From the NCBI RefSeq assembly GCF_003696285.1, contig NZ_RFFL01000007.1, positions 1-64,000 of the forward strand: a DNA stretch of 64,000 bases, written 5' to 3'. This DNA comes from Stutzerimonas nitrititolerans. Lineage in GTDB: Bacteria > Pseudomonadota > Gammaproteobacteria > Pseudomonadales > Pseudomonadaceae. A program made the position numbers and the translations under genes. Of the stretch, positions 51,394 through 61,787 are shown piece by piece (the first letter of the stretch is position 1; every line of letters starts with the position of its first letter). The notes below the pieces were generated by a model. The model saw nothing but the letters and a program-made list of their open reading frames with translations. It was not told the DNA's origin and did no database searches.

Positions 51394-52641
51394 TCATTCG
51401 TAACGCAGGGCTTCGGCCGGCTGGGTCTGTGCGGCGCGCCAGGCCGGATACAGCGTGGCCAGAAAGCTCAGGCCGAGCGCCACGGCCGAAACCAGAACCA
51501 CATCCTCCAGGCGCAGCTCGGAAGGCAAGGTACTGATGAAGTACACGTCGGAGCTGAAGATCGCCTGACCCGAGACCCGCTCCAGCCAGCCGACCAGGGC
51601 GCTGACATTCAAGGCGCCGAGCACACCCAGCAGCGTGCCTATCAAGGTGCCGGTAAAGCCGATGATGCTGCCCTGGACCACGAATATGGCCATGATCTGT
51701 CGCGGCGTGGCACCCAGGGTTCGCAGGATCGCGATGTCCGCGCGCTTGTCGGCGACCACCATGATCAGGGTCGCGATGATGTTGAAGGCCGCCACCGCCA
51801 CGATCAGCATCAGCAACAGACCGATCATGGTTTTCTCCATCTTCATGGCGCTGAACAGGCTACCCTGGGTGCGCGACCAGTCCTCGGCGTGGAACGCTTC
51901 GCCCAGTTGCGCAGCGATGCCACCGGCGATTTCCGGCGCCCGGTAGAGATCGCTCAGGCGCACCCGCACACCCTCCACCTGCTCCGGCTGCCAACGCAGC
52001 ATCTGCGCCGCATCGGCGCGGTGGATCATCGCCAGGCTGCCATCCAGTTCGGCGCCGACCTTGAAAACACCGACCAGATTCAGACGCTGCATGCGCGGCG
52101 TGATGCCACTGGGCGAATCGCTGGCTTCGGGCACGATCAGGGTCAGTTTGTCGCCCAGCTTCAGGCCGAAACGACGCGCCGTCATCAGCCCGACGATCAC
52201 TCCATACTCGCCTGGCTCGAGGTCTTCGAGCCGCCCTGCGACCATCTTCGAACCGACGATGGAGACATCGCCTTCCGCTTCGGGCTCGATGCCACTGACC
52301 TGAATCGGCTGCATCACACCGCGGAACGAGAACATACCCTCCAGCTGGGTGATGGGCGCCGCTCCCAGCACCTGCGGGTTTTCCCGTACGCGCTCGGCCA
52401 CCGCCTGCCAGTCATCGAGCGGCTGCTCGGTCGCGAGCACCGCATGCGGCACCATGCCGAGGATGCGGCCGCTCATCTCGCGCTGGAAGCCATTCATCAC
52501 CGACAGCACCATGATCATCGCCAGCACACCCAGCGACAGGCCGATCATCGAGGTCAGCGAAATGAAGGAGATGAAATGGTTGCGACGTTTGGCCCGCGTG
52601 TAGCGGCTGCCAATGAAGATGCTCAGCGGCCTGAACATCAT
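51394..52641 (-). CDS. lolE: lipoprotein-releasing ABC transporter permease (LolE/LolC type)
   Basis: One of two paralogous permeases that, with LolD, extract outer-membrane lipoproteins from the inner membrane and pass them to LolA. The product has 415 residues: four membrane helices (about 25-50, 275-300, 320-345 and 380-400), a large periplasmic domain after the first, and the FtsX-type C-terminal half. Its first ATG overlaps the lolD stop (ATGA). Assignment as LolE rather than LolC rests on order only. Confidence 0.93.
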   Translation of the reverse strand: MMFRPLSIFIGSRYTRAKRRNHFISFISLTSMIGLSLGVLAMIMVLSVMNGFQREMSGRILGMVPHAVLATEQPLDDWQAVAERVRENPQVLGAAPITQLEGMFSFRGVMQPIQVSGIEPEAEGDVSIVGSKMVAGRLEDLEPGEYGVIVGLMTARRFGLKLGDKLTLIVPEASDSPSGITPRMQRLNLVGVFKVGAELDGSLAMIHRADAAQMLRWQPEQVEGVRVRLSDLYRAPEIAGGIAAQLGEAFHAEDWSRTQGSLFSAMKMEKTMIGLLLMLIVAVAAFNIIATLIMVVADKRADIAILRTLGATPRQIMAIFVVQGSIIGFTGTLIGTLLGVLGALNVSALVGWLERVSGQAIFSSDVYFISTLPSELRLEDVVLVSAVALGLSFLATLYPAWRAAQTQPAEALRYE

Positions 52642-53351
52642 TCGGCCACCAGCCGGCCGTCTTCCAGGCGCAGCACCTGATCCATCTGCGCAGCCAGCTG
52701 CGGGTCGTGGGTCACCACCAGGAACGCCGTGCGCAGCGTGGAGCTCAATTCGAGCATCAGGCTCTGGATGCCCTGGGCGGTGTGATGATCGAGGTTGCCG
52801 GTGGGCTCGTCGAGCAGCACCAGCGCCGGGCGGTTGGCCAGCGCCCGCGCGATCGCCACACGCTGCCGCTCACCACCGGACAACTCCGAGGGCTTGTGCG
52901 CCAGGCGATGCCCCAGCCCCACTCGCTGCAACAGCTCGCTGGCACGCTCACGCGCCTCGGGAATCGCCGTCTTGCCGATCAGCAGCGGCATGCACACGTT
53001 TTCCAGAGCAGTGAATTCCGGCAGCAGATGATGGAACTGATAGACGAAGCCCAGCGCCCGGTTGCGCAGCAGGCCGCGCTGCTTTTCGTTGAGCGCCGAG
53101 AGCTCCTCGCCAGCCAGCCAGACGCTGCCTTCGCTCGGCGTATCCAGGCCGCCCAGCAAGTTCAGCAAGGTGCTCTTGCCCGAGCCGGAGCTGCCGACGA
53201 TCGCCACGCGCTGCCCCGGATACAACTCCAGTTGCAGCCCTGCCAGCACCTCTACCGATTCCGGCCCCTGCTCGTAGCGTTTGCCCAGGTTGCGACAGCT
53301 CAGCACCGCCTGCTCGTTCGAAGACCGCTCGTTCATAGCCCTTTCACTCAT
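52638..53351 (-). CDS. lolD: lipoprotein-releasing ABC transporter ATPase LolD
   Basis: LolD powers lipoprotein release. Walker A is GSSGSGKST (53-61), the signature [15 protein letters not shown] (about 153) and Walker [14 protein letters not shown] (about 172). The ATG at 53351 gives 237 residues and overlaps the lolC stop by 8 bp. A second ATG at 53336 is also possible. It sits between the two permease genes. Confidence 0.95.
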   Translation of the reverse strand: MSERAMNERSSNEQAVLSCRNLGKRYEQGPESVEVLAGLQLELYPGQRVAIVGSSGSGKSTLLNLLGGLDTPSEGSVWLAGEELSALNEKQRGLLRNRALGFVYQFHHLLPEFTALENVCMPLLIGKTAIPEARERASELLQRVGLGHRLAHKPSELSGGERQRVAIARALANRPALVLLDEPTGNLDHHTAQGIQSLMLELSSTLRTAFLVVTHDPQLAAQMDQVLRLEDGRLVAE

Positions 53352-54591
53352 AACGTAACGCCTCGGCCGGTTGGGTGCGCGCGGCGCGCCAGGCCGGATA
53401 CAGGGTGGCAAGGAAACTCAGCAGCAGTGCGGCGACGCACACCTGCACCACGTCCGCGGTCATCACCCGTGACGGCAGGTAGTCGATGAAATAGACGTCC
53501 GCACTGAGAAACTTGTGGCCGATCAGACGCTCCAGCGCCGCAATCCAGCTGCTCACGTTGAGCGCCGCGAATATGCCCAGCGACGCACCCACCAGGGTAC
53601 CGACGACACCGATGACCGTACCCTGGACCATGAAGGTCGCCATGATCTGCCGGGGCGTGGCACCGAGGGTACGCAGAATGGCGATATCCCCGCGTTTGTC
53701 GGTCACCACCATGACCAGCGTCGAGACGATGTTGAAGGCCGCGACCGCGACGATCAGCAGCAGCAACAGGCCGATCATCGCCTTCTCCATGCGGATCGCC
53801 TGGTACAGGTTGCCGTGGGTGCGAGTCCAGTCGCGCGAATAGAAGTCGTCGCCCAGCTGGCCGGCCAGCGACCAGGCGATGCTCGGCGCCTGGAACAGAT
53901 CGTCGAAGCGCAGGCGCAGCCCCTGGACCTGGTCAGGCTGCCAGCGGTGCAGGCGCGCCATGTCGGCGATGTGCGTCATCGCCACGTAGCCATCGATCTC
54001 GCCAGCGCCCACATGGAAGATTCCCCGGACCGTGAAGCGCTTCATGCGCGGGAACACGCCCGCCGGCGTCACCGTCACTTCCGGGGCGACGAAGGTCACC
54101 TTGTCGCCGACGCCGACGCCGAGCGTCTGGGCCGCCTTGTCGCCGATGACGATGCCGAAGTCGCCCGGTTCGAGGCTCTGCAGTGAACCTTCGCGGAAGA
54201 ATTCGCCGATGATCGAGACATCCGGCTCGCGCTCCGGATCCACCGCATTGACGAGGATCTTGCTGACCTCGCCACGGTGCGTCAGCAATCCCTGCATCTG
54301 AATGAACGGCGCCACGGCCGCGACCTGCGGATGCGCCATCAGGCGCTGCCCCAGCGCCTGCCAGTCGCCGATGGGCTGCGGACTCTCGATAGTGGCGTGG
54401 GGCACCATGCCCAACACGCGGGTGCGCATCTCGTGATCGAAGCCGTTCATCACCGAAAGCACCACGATCATCACCAGCACGCCCAGCGCGAGACCGATCA
54501 TGGAGGTAAAGGAAATGAAGGAAACAAAAAGGCCACGGCGCCTGGCGCGGGTGTAACGCGCTCCGATATATACGGATAGCGGTCTGAACAT
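53344..54591 (-). CDS. lolC: lipoprotein-releasing ABC transporter permease (LolC type)
   Basis: Paralogue of the permease at 51394, with the same length (415 residues) and many shared segments, such as [20 protein letters not shown] and [12 protein letters not shown]. Four membrane helices and a periplasmic loop that would contact LolA are predicted. The ATG at 54591 gives [19 protein letters not shown], parallel to the paralogue. The frame is open further upstream but that part crosses the divergent PilZ-like gene. First gene of lolC-lolD-lolE. Confidence 0.94.
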   Translation of the reverse strand: MFRPLSVYIGARYTRARRRGLFVSFISFTSMIGLALGVLVMIVVLSVMNGFDHEMRTRVLGMVPHATIESPQPIGDWQALGQRLMAHPQVAAVAPFIQMQGLLTHRGEVSKILVNAVDPEREPDVSIIGEFFREGSLQSLEPGDFGIVIGDKAAQTLGVGVGDKVTFVAPEVTVTPAGVFPRMKRFTVRGIFHVGAGEIDGYVAMTHIADMARLHRWQPDQVQGLRLRFDDLFQAPSIAWSLAGQLGDDFYSRDWTRTHGNLYQAIRMEKAMIGLLLLLIVAVAAFNIVSTLVMVVTDKRGDIAILRTLGATPRQIMATFMVQGTVIGVVGTLVGASLGIFAALNVSSWIAALERLIGHKFLSADVYFIDYLPSRVMTADVVQVCVAALLLSFLATLYPAWRAARTQPAEALRYE

Positions 54592-54695
54592 AGATCGACG
54601 GGTTCGCTTTCGCTGGCGGGAAGGAAGAGCAACTGACGACTGCTGTTGCCGGGCGGCCTGATACACTCGACTCATCAACCAACCCGGTGATCGAC

Positions 54696-55265
54696 ATGAC
54701 CGAAGACACTGAAGATCGTCGCGAATACTACCGCATCGAGGACGTGGTCGCACTGCAAATCCTCCCCTCGGAGGAGGCGCAGACGGTCCCCGGATCGGGT
54801 TCGTCCCAGCTTTTCGATCTGCTCGGCGAACTTCATCAGCTCGATTTCGAGGCCCAGTATCTGCTGCGTCAGATAGCCGAGGGCAACCGCACCCTGGCCA
54901 ATTACCTGAAGGTACAGAACAAGCGCATCGACCTGCTGGGCCAGGCACTGGCCCAGGGGCTGCTCAAGGACATCGGGCCGGTGCGGCCGGTCATACTCTC
55001 CGAAGGAGGCATCAGCTTCACGCACGATCAGCCGCTGGAGGAAGACTCGCACTGCCGACTGAAGATGGTGTTGATGCCTCAGGGCCTTGGCCTGCTGCTG
55101 CAGGCGCGAGTCCTCGGCTGCCAACCGCGCACTGACGGGCGGTTCGCCATAGGCACATCCTTCGAAGCGTTGACTGATGCACAACGGCAGCTCCTAGCAC
55201 GACATATCCTGCAGAAACAGGCGACGGAACGCCGCCTGGCCCGAGAAACCCTGCAAGGAGACTGA
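54696..55265 (+). CDS. PilZ-domain-like protein
   Basis: A 189-residue soluble protein. REYYR at residues 11-15 fits the RxxxR arm of PilZ c-di-GMP receptors. The second motif is degenerate: ILSEGGISF stands where D/NxSxxG is expected, with Ile in place of Asp/Asn. Between them lies a long helical segment (about 35-95) rich in Leu and Gln. The C-terminal part (RVLGCQPRTDGRFAIGTSFE) looks like the end of the barrel. It may bind c-di-GMP weakly or not at all. It is followed 2 bp later by the small secreted protein gene. Confidence 0.72.
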   Translation: MTEDTEDRREYYRIEDVVALQILPSEEAQTVPGSGSSQLFDLLGELHQLDFEAQYLLRQIAEGNRTLANYLKVQNKRIDLLGQALAQGLLKDIGPVRPVILSEGGISFTHDQPLEEDSHCRLKMVLMPQGLGLLLQARVLGCQPRTDGRFAIGTSFEALTDAQRQLLARHILQKQATERRLARETLQGD

Positions 55266-55267
55266 GG

Positions 55268-55573
55268 ATGCACCGCCTGTTCATCGCACTGTTCACGCTG
55301 ACACTCACCACGCCATCGATCGCCGAGACCATCCGCATACCGGTGGGCCATCAGGGCCAGGCTGAAACGCCAATGCCCAGCCGTGGCCAGTCGAAAGCCA
55401 GCGTACTGGAGCGCTTCGGCCTGGCCGACCAGGAGCACCCCGCCGTCGGCAAGCCACCCATCAGCCGCTGGGATTATCGAACCTTCTCGGTCTACTTCGA
55501 GGACAAGCACGTCATCAACAGCGTGCGCCACCACCAACGCAGCAGCCCTCCTCAACAAGAGGTACCACAGTGA
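55268..55573 (+). CDS. small secreted protein of unknown function
   Basis: A 101-residue protein with a clear signal peptide (about 1-19, ending PSIAET) and no lipobox cysteine; the mature part has no Cys. It contains SRGQSKASVLERFGLADQ, then GKPPISRWDYRTFSVYFEDKHVINSVRH, resembling the short BamE/SmpA-like fold where a turn motif precedes W-Y and VYFE strands. I do not recognise a named family with certainty. AAGGAG precedes the ATG. Its stop overlaps the GTG start of the phosphodiesterase gene, so the two are probably made together. Confidence 0.75.
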   Translation: MHRLFIALFTLTLTTPSIAETIRIPVGHQGQAETPMPSRGQSKASVLERFGLADQEHPAVGKPPISRWDYRTFSVYFEDKHVINSVRHHQRSSPPQQEVPQ

Positions 55574-56292
55574 CGTCGATCTACGGCCATCGCGGCGCCA
55601 AAGGTGAAGCACCGGAAAATACCCTCGTCGGATTCCAACGATGCCTGGAACACGGCGTGCGGCGCTGCGAACTGGATCTGCACTTGTCGCGCGACGGGGA
55701 GCTGATGGTGATCCACGATCCCACCCTGAAACGCACCACCGGGCGACGCGGCAAGGTGGTCGAGCACGATGCCGAAGAGCTGACCCGCTACGACGCACGC
55801 AGCGGCGGCCCGGGCTGGAAACAGCCCTGCCCCATTCCACGTCTGAGCGAACTGTTCGAGAAATGCGATTTCGAGCACTGGCAACTGGAAGTCAAGAGCG
55901 CCTCACGCGTTCGTGCGGCCCGAACCGTGCTGGCGATCAAGGCGCTGGCCGAGCGGCACCAGCTGCTCGATCGCATCACCGTCACCTCCAGCTCCCGTGA
56001 GGTGCTGCGCGCATTGATGCGCCTGACGCCGGAAATTCCCCGAGGCCTGGTTGCCGAATACACTTGGCTCGATCCGCTCAAGGTAGCCCGGCAGTACGAC
56101 TGTCGGTTGCTGGCGTTGAAGTGGACGCTGTGCACCCCCGAGCGCATCGCCAAGGCCCAGGCACAGGGTCTGCACGTATCGGTATGGACGGTAAACGAAC
56201 CCGCGCTGATGCGGCGTCTGGCCGATTTCGGCGTCGACAGCCTGATCACCGATTTCCCGGGCCTGGCTGTCGAAACGCTCGGCAAGGGATAA
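55570..56292 (+). CDS. glycerophosphodiester phosphodiesterase
   Basis: A GDPD-family hydrolase that would release glycerol-3-phosphate from lipid-derived glycerophosphodiesters. Catalytic motifs HRGAKGEAPENTL (about 7-19), ELDLHLSRDGELMVIHDP with the metal-binding Glu/Asp and the His, and LEVKSA are present. No signal peptide is evident, so it is cytoplasmic (UgpQ-like). The start is a GTG overlapping the upstream stop, with AGAGG 7 bases before. Length is 240 residues. Confidence 0.9.
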   Translation: MTSIYGHRGAKGEAPENTLVGFQRCLEHGVRRCELDLHLSRDGELMVIHDPTLKRTTGRRGKVVEHDAEELTRYDARSGGPGWKQPCPIPRLSELFEKCDFEHWQLEVKSASRVRAARTVLAIKALAERHQLLDRITVTSSSREVLRALMRLTPEIPRGLVAEYTWLDPLKVARQYDCRLLALKWTLCTPERIAKAQAQGLHVSVWTVNEPALMRRLADFGVDSLITDFPGLAVETLGKG

Positions 56293-56300
56293 AGATTGAA

Positions 56301-56445
56301 GCTGGAAGCGCGGCGCTCAAGCTTCCGCTTTTTACTTCCAGCTCAGGCTTCCAACTGCTTCTACCTGATCAAAAGCTCTCCCGGTTTGGCCAGCGCCAGT
56401 TCCGGGAGTCATCTCCGACCGTCTCAGGCCACTGGTCGGAGCCGC
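56301..56445. repeat. convergent intergenic region with inverted repeats
   Basis: Between the convergent GDPD and sthA genes. An 8-bp inverted repeat GCTGGAAG (56301-56308) with CTTCCAGC (56335-56342) encloses an 11-bp hairpin and CTTCC-rich sequence, like purine/pyrimidine-biased repeats I recall between Pseudomonas genes. Two more stems follow, one around 56376-56406 and one around 56417-56445. Probably transcription-stop or mRNA-end elements. No gene is seen. Confidence 0.45.
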
Positions 56446-57840
56446 TCAAAAAAGCCGGTTGAGCCCGTCGAACGCCGCGACGCGATAGGCTTCCGCCATG
56501 GTCGGGTAGTTGAAGGTCGTGTTGACGAAGTACTTCAGCGTATTCGCCTCGCCCGGCTGGTTCATGATGGCCTGGCCGATGTGCACGATCTCCGAGGCCT
56601 GGTAGCCGAAGCAGTGCACACCCAGCACTTCCAGCGTCTCGCGGTGGAACAGGATCTTCAGCATGCCGGCTTTCTCCGCGGCGATCTGCGCGCGTGCCAT
56701 GCCCTTGAAGAATGCCTTGCCGACCTCGTAGGGCACCTTCGCCTGAGTCAGTTCGCGCTCGGTCTTGCCGATGGAGCTGATCTCGGGAATGGTGTAGATG
56801 CCGGTGGGCACGTCGTTGACGAAACGCCAGCTGTCATTGTCGACGATGCTGCCGGCGGCGGAGCGCCCCTGGTCGTAGGCGGCGCTGGCCAGCGAAGGCC
56901 AGCCGATCACGTCACCGGCTGCATAGATATTGCCGATGTCGGTACGGTAATGCTCGTCGACCTTGATCTGGCCCCGGCTGTTGACCTTCAGACCGATATT
57001 CTCCAACCCGAGCTTGTCGGTGTTGCCGGTGCGCCCGTTGCACCAGAGGAAGGCATCGGCCTTGATCTTCTTGCCCGATTTGAGATGCAGGATCACACCG
57101 CTATCCAGCCCTTCCACGCGCTCGTACTCTTCGTTGTGGCGAATCAGCACATTGTTGTTGCGCAGGTGGTAGCTGAGCGCGTCGGATATCTCGTCATCGA
57201 GGAAGCTGAGCAGCTGATCGCGGTTGTCGATGAGATCGACCAGCACCCCCAACCCGCTGAAGATGGACGCGTATTCGGAACCGATGACGCCCGCTCCGTA
57301 GATGATCAGGCGGCGCGGCGTGTGGCTCAGTGTCAGGATGGTGTCGCTGTCGTAGATGCGCGGATGGGAAAAATCGACATCCGCGGGGCGGTAAGGCCGC
57401 GAACCGGTGGCGATGATGAACTGGGCCGCGACCAGCCGCTCGACCATACCGTTCCCGCTGACGACCTCGACCGATTGCTCGTCGGAAAAACTGGCCGTGC
57501 CGAAAAAGATATCGATGCGATTGCGCGCATAGTAGCCGGTACGGGAAGTCACCTGCTTCTCGATGACGTCTTCGGCGCTTTTCAACACATCGGGAAAGGA
57601 GAACCAGCGCGGTTCGCCGATCTGCCGGAACAGCGGGTTGGTGTTGTACTGCATGATCTGCCGCACCGAATGACGCAGCGCCTTGGACGGAATGGTCCCC
57701 AGGTGAGTGGAGTTGCCGCCTACTTTTGGCCGACTGTCGACTACGGCGACCTTGCGCCCCGCCTTGACCGCATTCATCGCCGCGCCTTCACCCGCGGGCC
57801 CCGAACCCAGTATCACCACATCGTAGTTATAGACAGCCAT
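56446..57840 (-). CDS. sthA: soluble pyridine nucleotide transhydrogenase
   Basis: SthA is a flavoprotein that balances NADPH and NADH pools. The 464-residue product has [15 protein letters not shown] for FAD binding at the N-terminus and [19 protein letters not shown] for NAD(P). As expected for this branch of the lipoamide-dehydrogenase family, the redox-active cysteine pair is absent: [15 protein letters not shown] stands in its place. The ATG at 57840 has GGGGAG 5 bases upstream; the longer frame upstream is not supported. It lies 177 bp beyond the end of nqrM; that gap holds a 6-bp hairpin near 57859-57876 and no gene. Confidence 0.96.
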   Translation of the reverse strand: MAVYNYDVVILGSGPAGEGAAMNAVKAGRKVAVVDSRPKVGGNSTHLGTIPSKALRHSVRQIMQYNTNPLFRQIGEPRWFSFPDVLKSAEDVIEKQVTSRTGYYARNRIDIFFGTASFSDEQSVEVVSGNGMVERLVAAQFIIATGSRPYRPADVDFSHPRIYDSDTILTLSHTPRRLIIYGAGVIGSEYASIFSGLGVLVDLIDNRDQLLSFLDDEISDALSYHLRNNNVLIRHNEEYERVEGLDSGVILHLKSGKKIKADAFLWCNGRTGNTDKLGLENIGLKVNSRGQIKVDEHYRTDIGNIYAAGDVIGWPSLASAAYDQGRSAAGSIVDNDSWRFVNDVPTGIYTIPEISSIGKTERELTQAKVPYEVGKAFFKGMARAQIAAEKAGMLKILFHRETLEVLGVHCFGYQASEIVHIGQAIMNQPGEANTLKYFVNTTFNYPTMAEAYRVAAFDGLNRLF

Positions 57841-58017
57841 ATGAACTCCCCCGAAACAGGCGACAGGGAGTGTCCTGTCACCCTTGACGAAAACCTCGAA
57901 GCCGGACGCGTGCGCCCGCTTCGCCTTTCTCGATACGCCGCAGCGCACCTCGGCATCGGCTAATTCGCAGACCTGATGCCAATGGTTACCGGCTGCAGCT
58001 CCTCGAGCTATCGATCC

Positions 58018-58242
58018 TCAGGATCGGGTCGCGTCATATGCGAGCCCGCCCTCGTCATCCTTGCCGGCATTCACCTCTTCACACTTCTCGCGGCTGCCGC
58101 CACAGATCGAACATTCCTTTTCGATCCCCAGGTTGGCGATACCGCCGCACGAGCCTGCAATCGGCTTGCGGCCCATGATGACGCCGATGGCCATGCCGAA
58201 CACGACAAGTACCATCACGAGAAACACGATCAACCAGGTCAT
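58018..58242 (-). CDS. nqrM: Na+-NQR maturation protein NqrM
   Basis: NqrM (DUF539) is required to assemble Na+-NQR, apparently delivering iron to the site between NqrD and NqrE. The 74-residue product has an N-terminal membrane helix (3-24) and the four conserved cysteines Cys32, Cys44, Cys47 and Cys54 (GSCGGI, CSIC, EKCEE). It overlaps apbE (ATGA) at the 3' end of the nqr operon. Confidence 0.95.
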   Translation of the reverse strand: MTWLIVFLVMVLVVFGMAIGVIMGRKPIAGSCGGIANLGIEKECSICGGSREKCEEVNAGKDDEGGLAYDATRS

Positions 58243-59264
58243 TGCTCTGCTCCCGCACCGAACAGCTCATCGAAGGCTGCGGTGCTTTTGCTGATGAATT
58301 CCTGCTCTTCATGAATCACGAAGAGCGCTGCGATCCTGTGCTCCGCGGCATACGCCAGGCCACGTTCCGGCCCCAGCACCATCAGGACGGTAGACAACCC
58401 GTCCGCGCGCAGTGCTGATGGATCGACGACCGTCACGGCCGCCAGGCGATGCTCGATCGGGGCACCGGTTTGCGGATCCAGCGTATGCGAGTAGCGCTTG
58501 CCATCACGCTCGAAATAATTGCGGTAGTCACCCGAGGTGGAAACGCCATAGCCATCGAGCTCGATGACGCGCTGCGCCACACGCTCATTATCCCGCGGCG
58601 CTTCGATGGCGATCCGCCACGGCGCGTCACCCGGCTTTCGGCCTCGTGCCTTGAGCTCGCCAGTGATTTCCACCAGATAGCTTTCGACCCCGAGCGCTTC
58701 CAGCCTTTGCGCCACCAGATCGACAGCGTAACCCGCAGCGATGCTGTTGAAATCGACCTCGACGGCCGCATCCTTGCACAGCTGCTCGCCGACAACCTGC
58801 AGATGCCGGTGACCGACAGTCTCGCGGGCCCTGGCAATTTCCTCGGCAGAAGGTACCTGCTCACGGCGCCCCTGCGGGCCGAACCCCCAGAGGTTGAGCA
58901 GCGGCTGAATGGTCAGGTCCAGTGCGCCGTCGCTTTCCTGCGACAGCTGCTGCCCAGCCAGCACGAGCTCGCGGGCGGACTCGGGCATGGCCATGCACTG
59001 CCCTGCCGGGAGGGCATTGAAGGCTTCGATATCCGAATCGGCGCGGTAGGTCGACAACTGCTCGTCCAGCTGGGCCAGAATCGATTCGGTCTCGCGCTGC
59101 AGTTGTGCCTTGGCAGCCGCACCATCACTGGCAACGTACTTCACCGAGTAGGTACTGCCCATGGTCGGGCCACCGAAGTCTTCTACCTTGTCCTGAAACA
59201 GACAACCCGTCAGGGCTGCCGCCAGGGCGACAGCGATGACGGGTTGGAGTGACGCTCGGCCCAT
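58239..59264 (-). CDS. apbE: FAD:protein FMN transferase ApbE
   Basis: ApbE covalently attaches FMN to threonine in NqrB and NqrC. It is a lipoprotein: signal peptide ending AALTGC with Cys21 lipidated, so the mature enzyme faces the periplasm. Motifs are PTMGSTYSVKYV, AAGYAVDLVAQRLE and YSHTLDPQTGAPIEH with metal-binding Asp and Thr. The ATG at 59264 begins 1 bp after the nqrF stop. An ATG six codons upstream lies within nqrF. Length is 341 residues. Confidence 0.95.
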   Translation of the reverse strand: MGRASLQPVIAVALAAALTGCLFQDKVEDFGGPTMGSTYSVKYVASDGAAAKAQLQRETESILAQLDEQLSTYRADSDIEAFNALPAGQCMAMPESARELVLAGQQLSQESDGALDLTIQPLLNLWGFGPQGRREQVPSAEEIARARETVGHRHLQVVGEQLCKDAAVEVDFNSIAAGYAVDLVAQRLEALGVESYLVEITGELKARGRKPGDAPWRIAIEAPRDNERVAQRVIELDGYGVSTSGDYRNYFERDGKRYSHTLDPQTGAPIEHRLAAVTVVDPSALRADGLSTVLMVLGPERGLAYAAEHRIAALFVIHEEQEFISKSTAAFDELFGAGAEQ

Positions 59265-59265
59265 G

Positions 59266-60489
59266 CTAGCCGCCGAAGTCATCGAGCAGGATATTCTCCG
59301 GCTCCACGCCCATATCGGTGAGCATCTTGATGACCGAGGCGTTCATCATCGGCGGGCCGCACATGTAGAACTCGCAATCCTCCGGAGCCGGATGGTCCTT
59401 CAGGTAGTTCTCGTACAGCACGTTGTGGATGAAGCCGGTCGGACCTTCCCAGTTGTCTTCCGGCAATGGGTCGGACAGCGCCAGGTGCCATTTGAAGTTC
59501 TCGTTCTCGGCCTGCAGCGTGTCGTATTCATCGACGTAGAAGGCCTCACGCATGGAGCGAGCGCCGTACCAGAAGCTCATCTTGCGCTTGGATTTCAGGC
59601 GCTTGAGCTGATCGAAGATGTGCGAGCGCATCGGCGCCATGCCGGCTCCACCGCCGATGAACACCATCTCGGCATCGGTGTCCTTGGCGAAGAACTCACC
59701 GAAGGGGCCATATACGGTGACCTTGTCACCCGGCTTGAGACTGAACACCCAGGACGACATCTTGCCTGGCGGCAGGTCGTCGCGCCCTGGTGGCGGCGAA
59801 GCCACACGGATGTTGAACTTCACCAACCCGCGTTCTTCCGGATAGTTGGCCATGGAATAGGCGCGGATGGTGGTTTCGTCGACCTTGGAGACATAACGCC
59901 ACAGGTCGAACTTGTCCCAGTCGGCGCGGAACTCCGGCTGGATGTCGAAATCCTTGTAGGCGACGGTGTGTGGCGGGCATTCCAGCTGCACGTAGCCGCC
60001 GGCACGGAAATCGACGTTCTCGCCTTCGGGCAGCTTGAGGGTCAGCTCCTTGATGAAGGTGGCCACGTTGGGGTTGGACTCCACCGTGCATTCCCATTTC
60101 TTCACACCGAAGACTTCTTCCGGCACCTCGATCTTCATGTCCGCCTTGACCGGGGTCTGGCAGGACAGGCGCCAGCCCTCACCCGCCTCGCGACGGGTGA
60201 AGTGCGACTCCTCGGTAGGCAGCATCTCGCCGCCCCCGCTCTCGACGATGCACTTGCACTGCGCGCAGGTACCGCCGCCGCCACAGGCGGACGAGAGGAA
60301 GATGTTGTTGGAGGCAAGTGTCTGCAGCAACTTGCCACCGGCAGGAACGGTAATGGTGCGTTCGCCGTTGATCTCGATGCTGACGTCGCCGCTGGAAACC
60401 AGCTTGGCGCGTGCCGCCAGGATGATCACCACCAGCGCGAGCACGATGGCGGTGAACATGCCGATGGCGAGGAAAATTTCGTAACTCAT
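59266..60489 (-). CDS. nqrF: Na+-translocating NADH:quinone reductase subunit F
   Basis: NqrF is the NADH-oxidising subunit. An N-terminal membrane helix (about 5-27) precedes a [2Fe-2S] ferredoxin domain with Cys69, Cys75, Cys78 and Cys110. A ferredoxin-reductase-type FAD domain (RAYSMANYP near 208) and an NADH domain ([13 protein letters not shown] near 272) follow. Length is 407 residues, as in Vibrio. It follows nqrE after 15 bp. Confidence 0.98.
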   Translation of the reverse strand: MSYEIFLAIGMFTAIVLALVVIILAARAKLVSSGDVSIEINGERTITVPAGGKLLQTLASNNIFLSSACGGGGTCAQCKCIVESGGGEMLPTEESHFTRREAGEGWRLSCQTPVKADMKIEVPEEVFGVKKWECTVESNPNVATFIKELTLKLPEGENVDFRAGGYVQLECPPHTVAYKDFDIQPEFRADWDKFDLWRYVSKVDETTIRAYSMANYPEERGLVKFNIRVASPPPGRDDLPPGKMSSWVFSLKPGDKVTVYGPFGEFFAKDTDAEMVFIGGGAGMAPMRSHIFDQLKRLKSKRKMSFWYGARSMREAFYVDEYDTLQAENENFKWHLALSDPLPEDNWEGPTGFIHNVLYENYLKDHPAPEDCEFYMCGPPMMNASVIKMLTDMGVEPENILLDDFGG

Positions 60490-60504
60490 CTGTTCATCCC
60501 GTCC

Positions 60505-61113
60505 TTAGAGCTGTACGCCAGAGAATGACATGAAGCCCAGCGACATCAGGCCGATGGTGATGAAGGTGATGCCCAGCCCCTGCAGGCCATCCGGTACATC
60601 GCTGTACTTCAGCTTCTCGCGGATACCCGCCAGCAAGGCGATGGCCAGTGCCCAGGACAGACCCGAGCCCACGCCATACACCACACTCTCGCCGAGGTTG
60701 TAGTCGCGTTCGACCATGAACAGCGTGCCACCCATGATGGCGCAGTTCACGGTAATCAGCGGCAGGAACACGCCGAGGGCGTTGTATAGGCTGGGTACGT
60801 ATTTATCCAGCAGCATCTCGAGGATCTGCACGATCGCCGCGATCACGCCGATGTAGCTGAGCAGGCCGAGGAAGCTCAGATCGACGTCCGGCAGACCGGC
60901 CCAGGACAAGGCCCCGGCCTTCAGCAGGTAGGCGTAGATCAGGTTGTTGGCCGGTACGGTAATGGCTTGCACCACGATGACCGCGATACCCAGACCGATT
61001 GCCGTTTCCACCTTCTTCGAGATGGCGATGAAGGTGCACATGCCGAGGAAGAACGCCAGGGCCATGTTCTCGATGAACACGGCGCGGACGAACAGGCTGA
61101 TGTAATGCTCCAT
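60505..61113 (-). CDS. nqrE: Na+-translocating NADH:quinone reductase subunit E
   Basis: A 202-residue membrane subunit with six predicted helices. NqrE and NqrD are inverted homologues that together hold an iron centre through cysteines in half-helices; [13 protein letters not shown] and the Cys residues near positions 26 and 121 fit. Start overlaps the nqrD stop by 1 bp (TAATG). Confidence 0.96.
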   Translation of the reverse strand: MEHYISLFVRAVFIENMALAFFLGMCTFIAISKKVETAIGLGIAVIVVQAITVPANNLIYAYLLKAGALSWAGLPDVDLSFLGLLSYIGVIAAIVQILEMLLDKYVPSLYNALGVFLPLITVNCAIMGGTLFMVERDYNLGESVVYGVGSGLSWALAIALLAGIREKLKYSDVPDGLQGLGITFITIGLMSLGFMSFSGVQL

Positions 61114-61787
61114 TAGTAAGCCTCCTTGTTAGAGACTTGCGGGGCCATCTTGAACGATGGCTTTTCGAGCTGCTCCTTCTTCCAGGTACGAATGCCCCAG
61201 ATGATCAGGCCGATCAGGAAGAAGGCCGAAGGGGGAAGCAGCAACAGGCCATTGGGCTGATACCAGCCGCCATCGTTGACCACCGGAATGATGGTGTAAC
61301 CCATCAGCTTGCCGGCACCGAACAGCTCGCGGATGACCCCCAGGACGATCAGCATGGCGCTGTAGCCCAGACCGTTGCCGATACCGTCGAAGAACGACAC
61401 CACGGGCGGGTTCTGCATGGCGAATGCTTCCGCCCGGCCCATCACGATGCAGTTGGTGATGATCAGGCCGACGAACACCGACAGCTGCTTGGACAGCGAA
61501 TAGGCATAGGCCTTGAGCACCTGATCGACCACGATCACCAGCGAGGCGATGATCACCATCTGCACGATCATGCGGATCGAACTGGGGATCTGGCTGCGGA
61601 TCATCGAGATGAACAGGTTCGAGAACCCGGTGACCAGCGTCAGGGCAATGGACATCACCAGCGCGGTCTTCAGGTTCGAGGTGACCGCCAGGGCCGAACA
61701 GATGCCGAGGATCTGCAGGCCGATGGGGTTGTTATTGAAGATCGGATCGAACAGAACTTGTTTGATAGTGGGTTGCGACATGCTCAT
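61113..61787 (-). CDS. nqrD: Na+-translocating NADH:quinone reductase subunit D
   Basis: A 224-residue membrane subunit with six predicted helices, partner of Nqr[24 protein letters not shown] and [16 protein letters not shown] carry the conserved cysteines (ICS and NCI) proposed to hold iron. The ATG overlaps the nqrC stop (ATGA). The C-terminal tail is polar. Confidence 0.96.
   Translation of the reverse strand: MSMSQPTIKQVLFDPIFNNNPIGLQILGICSALAVTSNLKTALVMSIALTLVTGFSNLFISMIRSQIPSSIRMIVQMVIIASLVIVVDQVLKAYAYSLSKQLSVFVGLIITNCIVMGRAEAFAMQNPPVVSFFDGIGNGLGYSAMLIVLGVIRELFGAGKLMGYTIIPVVNDGGWYQPNGLLLLPPSAFFLIGLIIWGIRTWKKEQLEKPSFKMAPQVSNKEAY

Noticed and set aside
54592-54948. N-terminal extension of lolC by about 119 codons
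   Set aside because: It is antisense to the PilZ-like gene, and the remaining part aligns residue for residue with the lolE paralogue starting MFRPLS.
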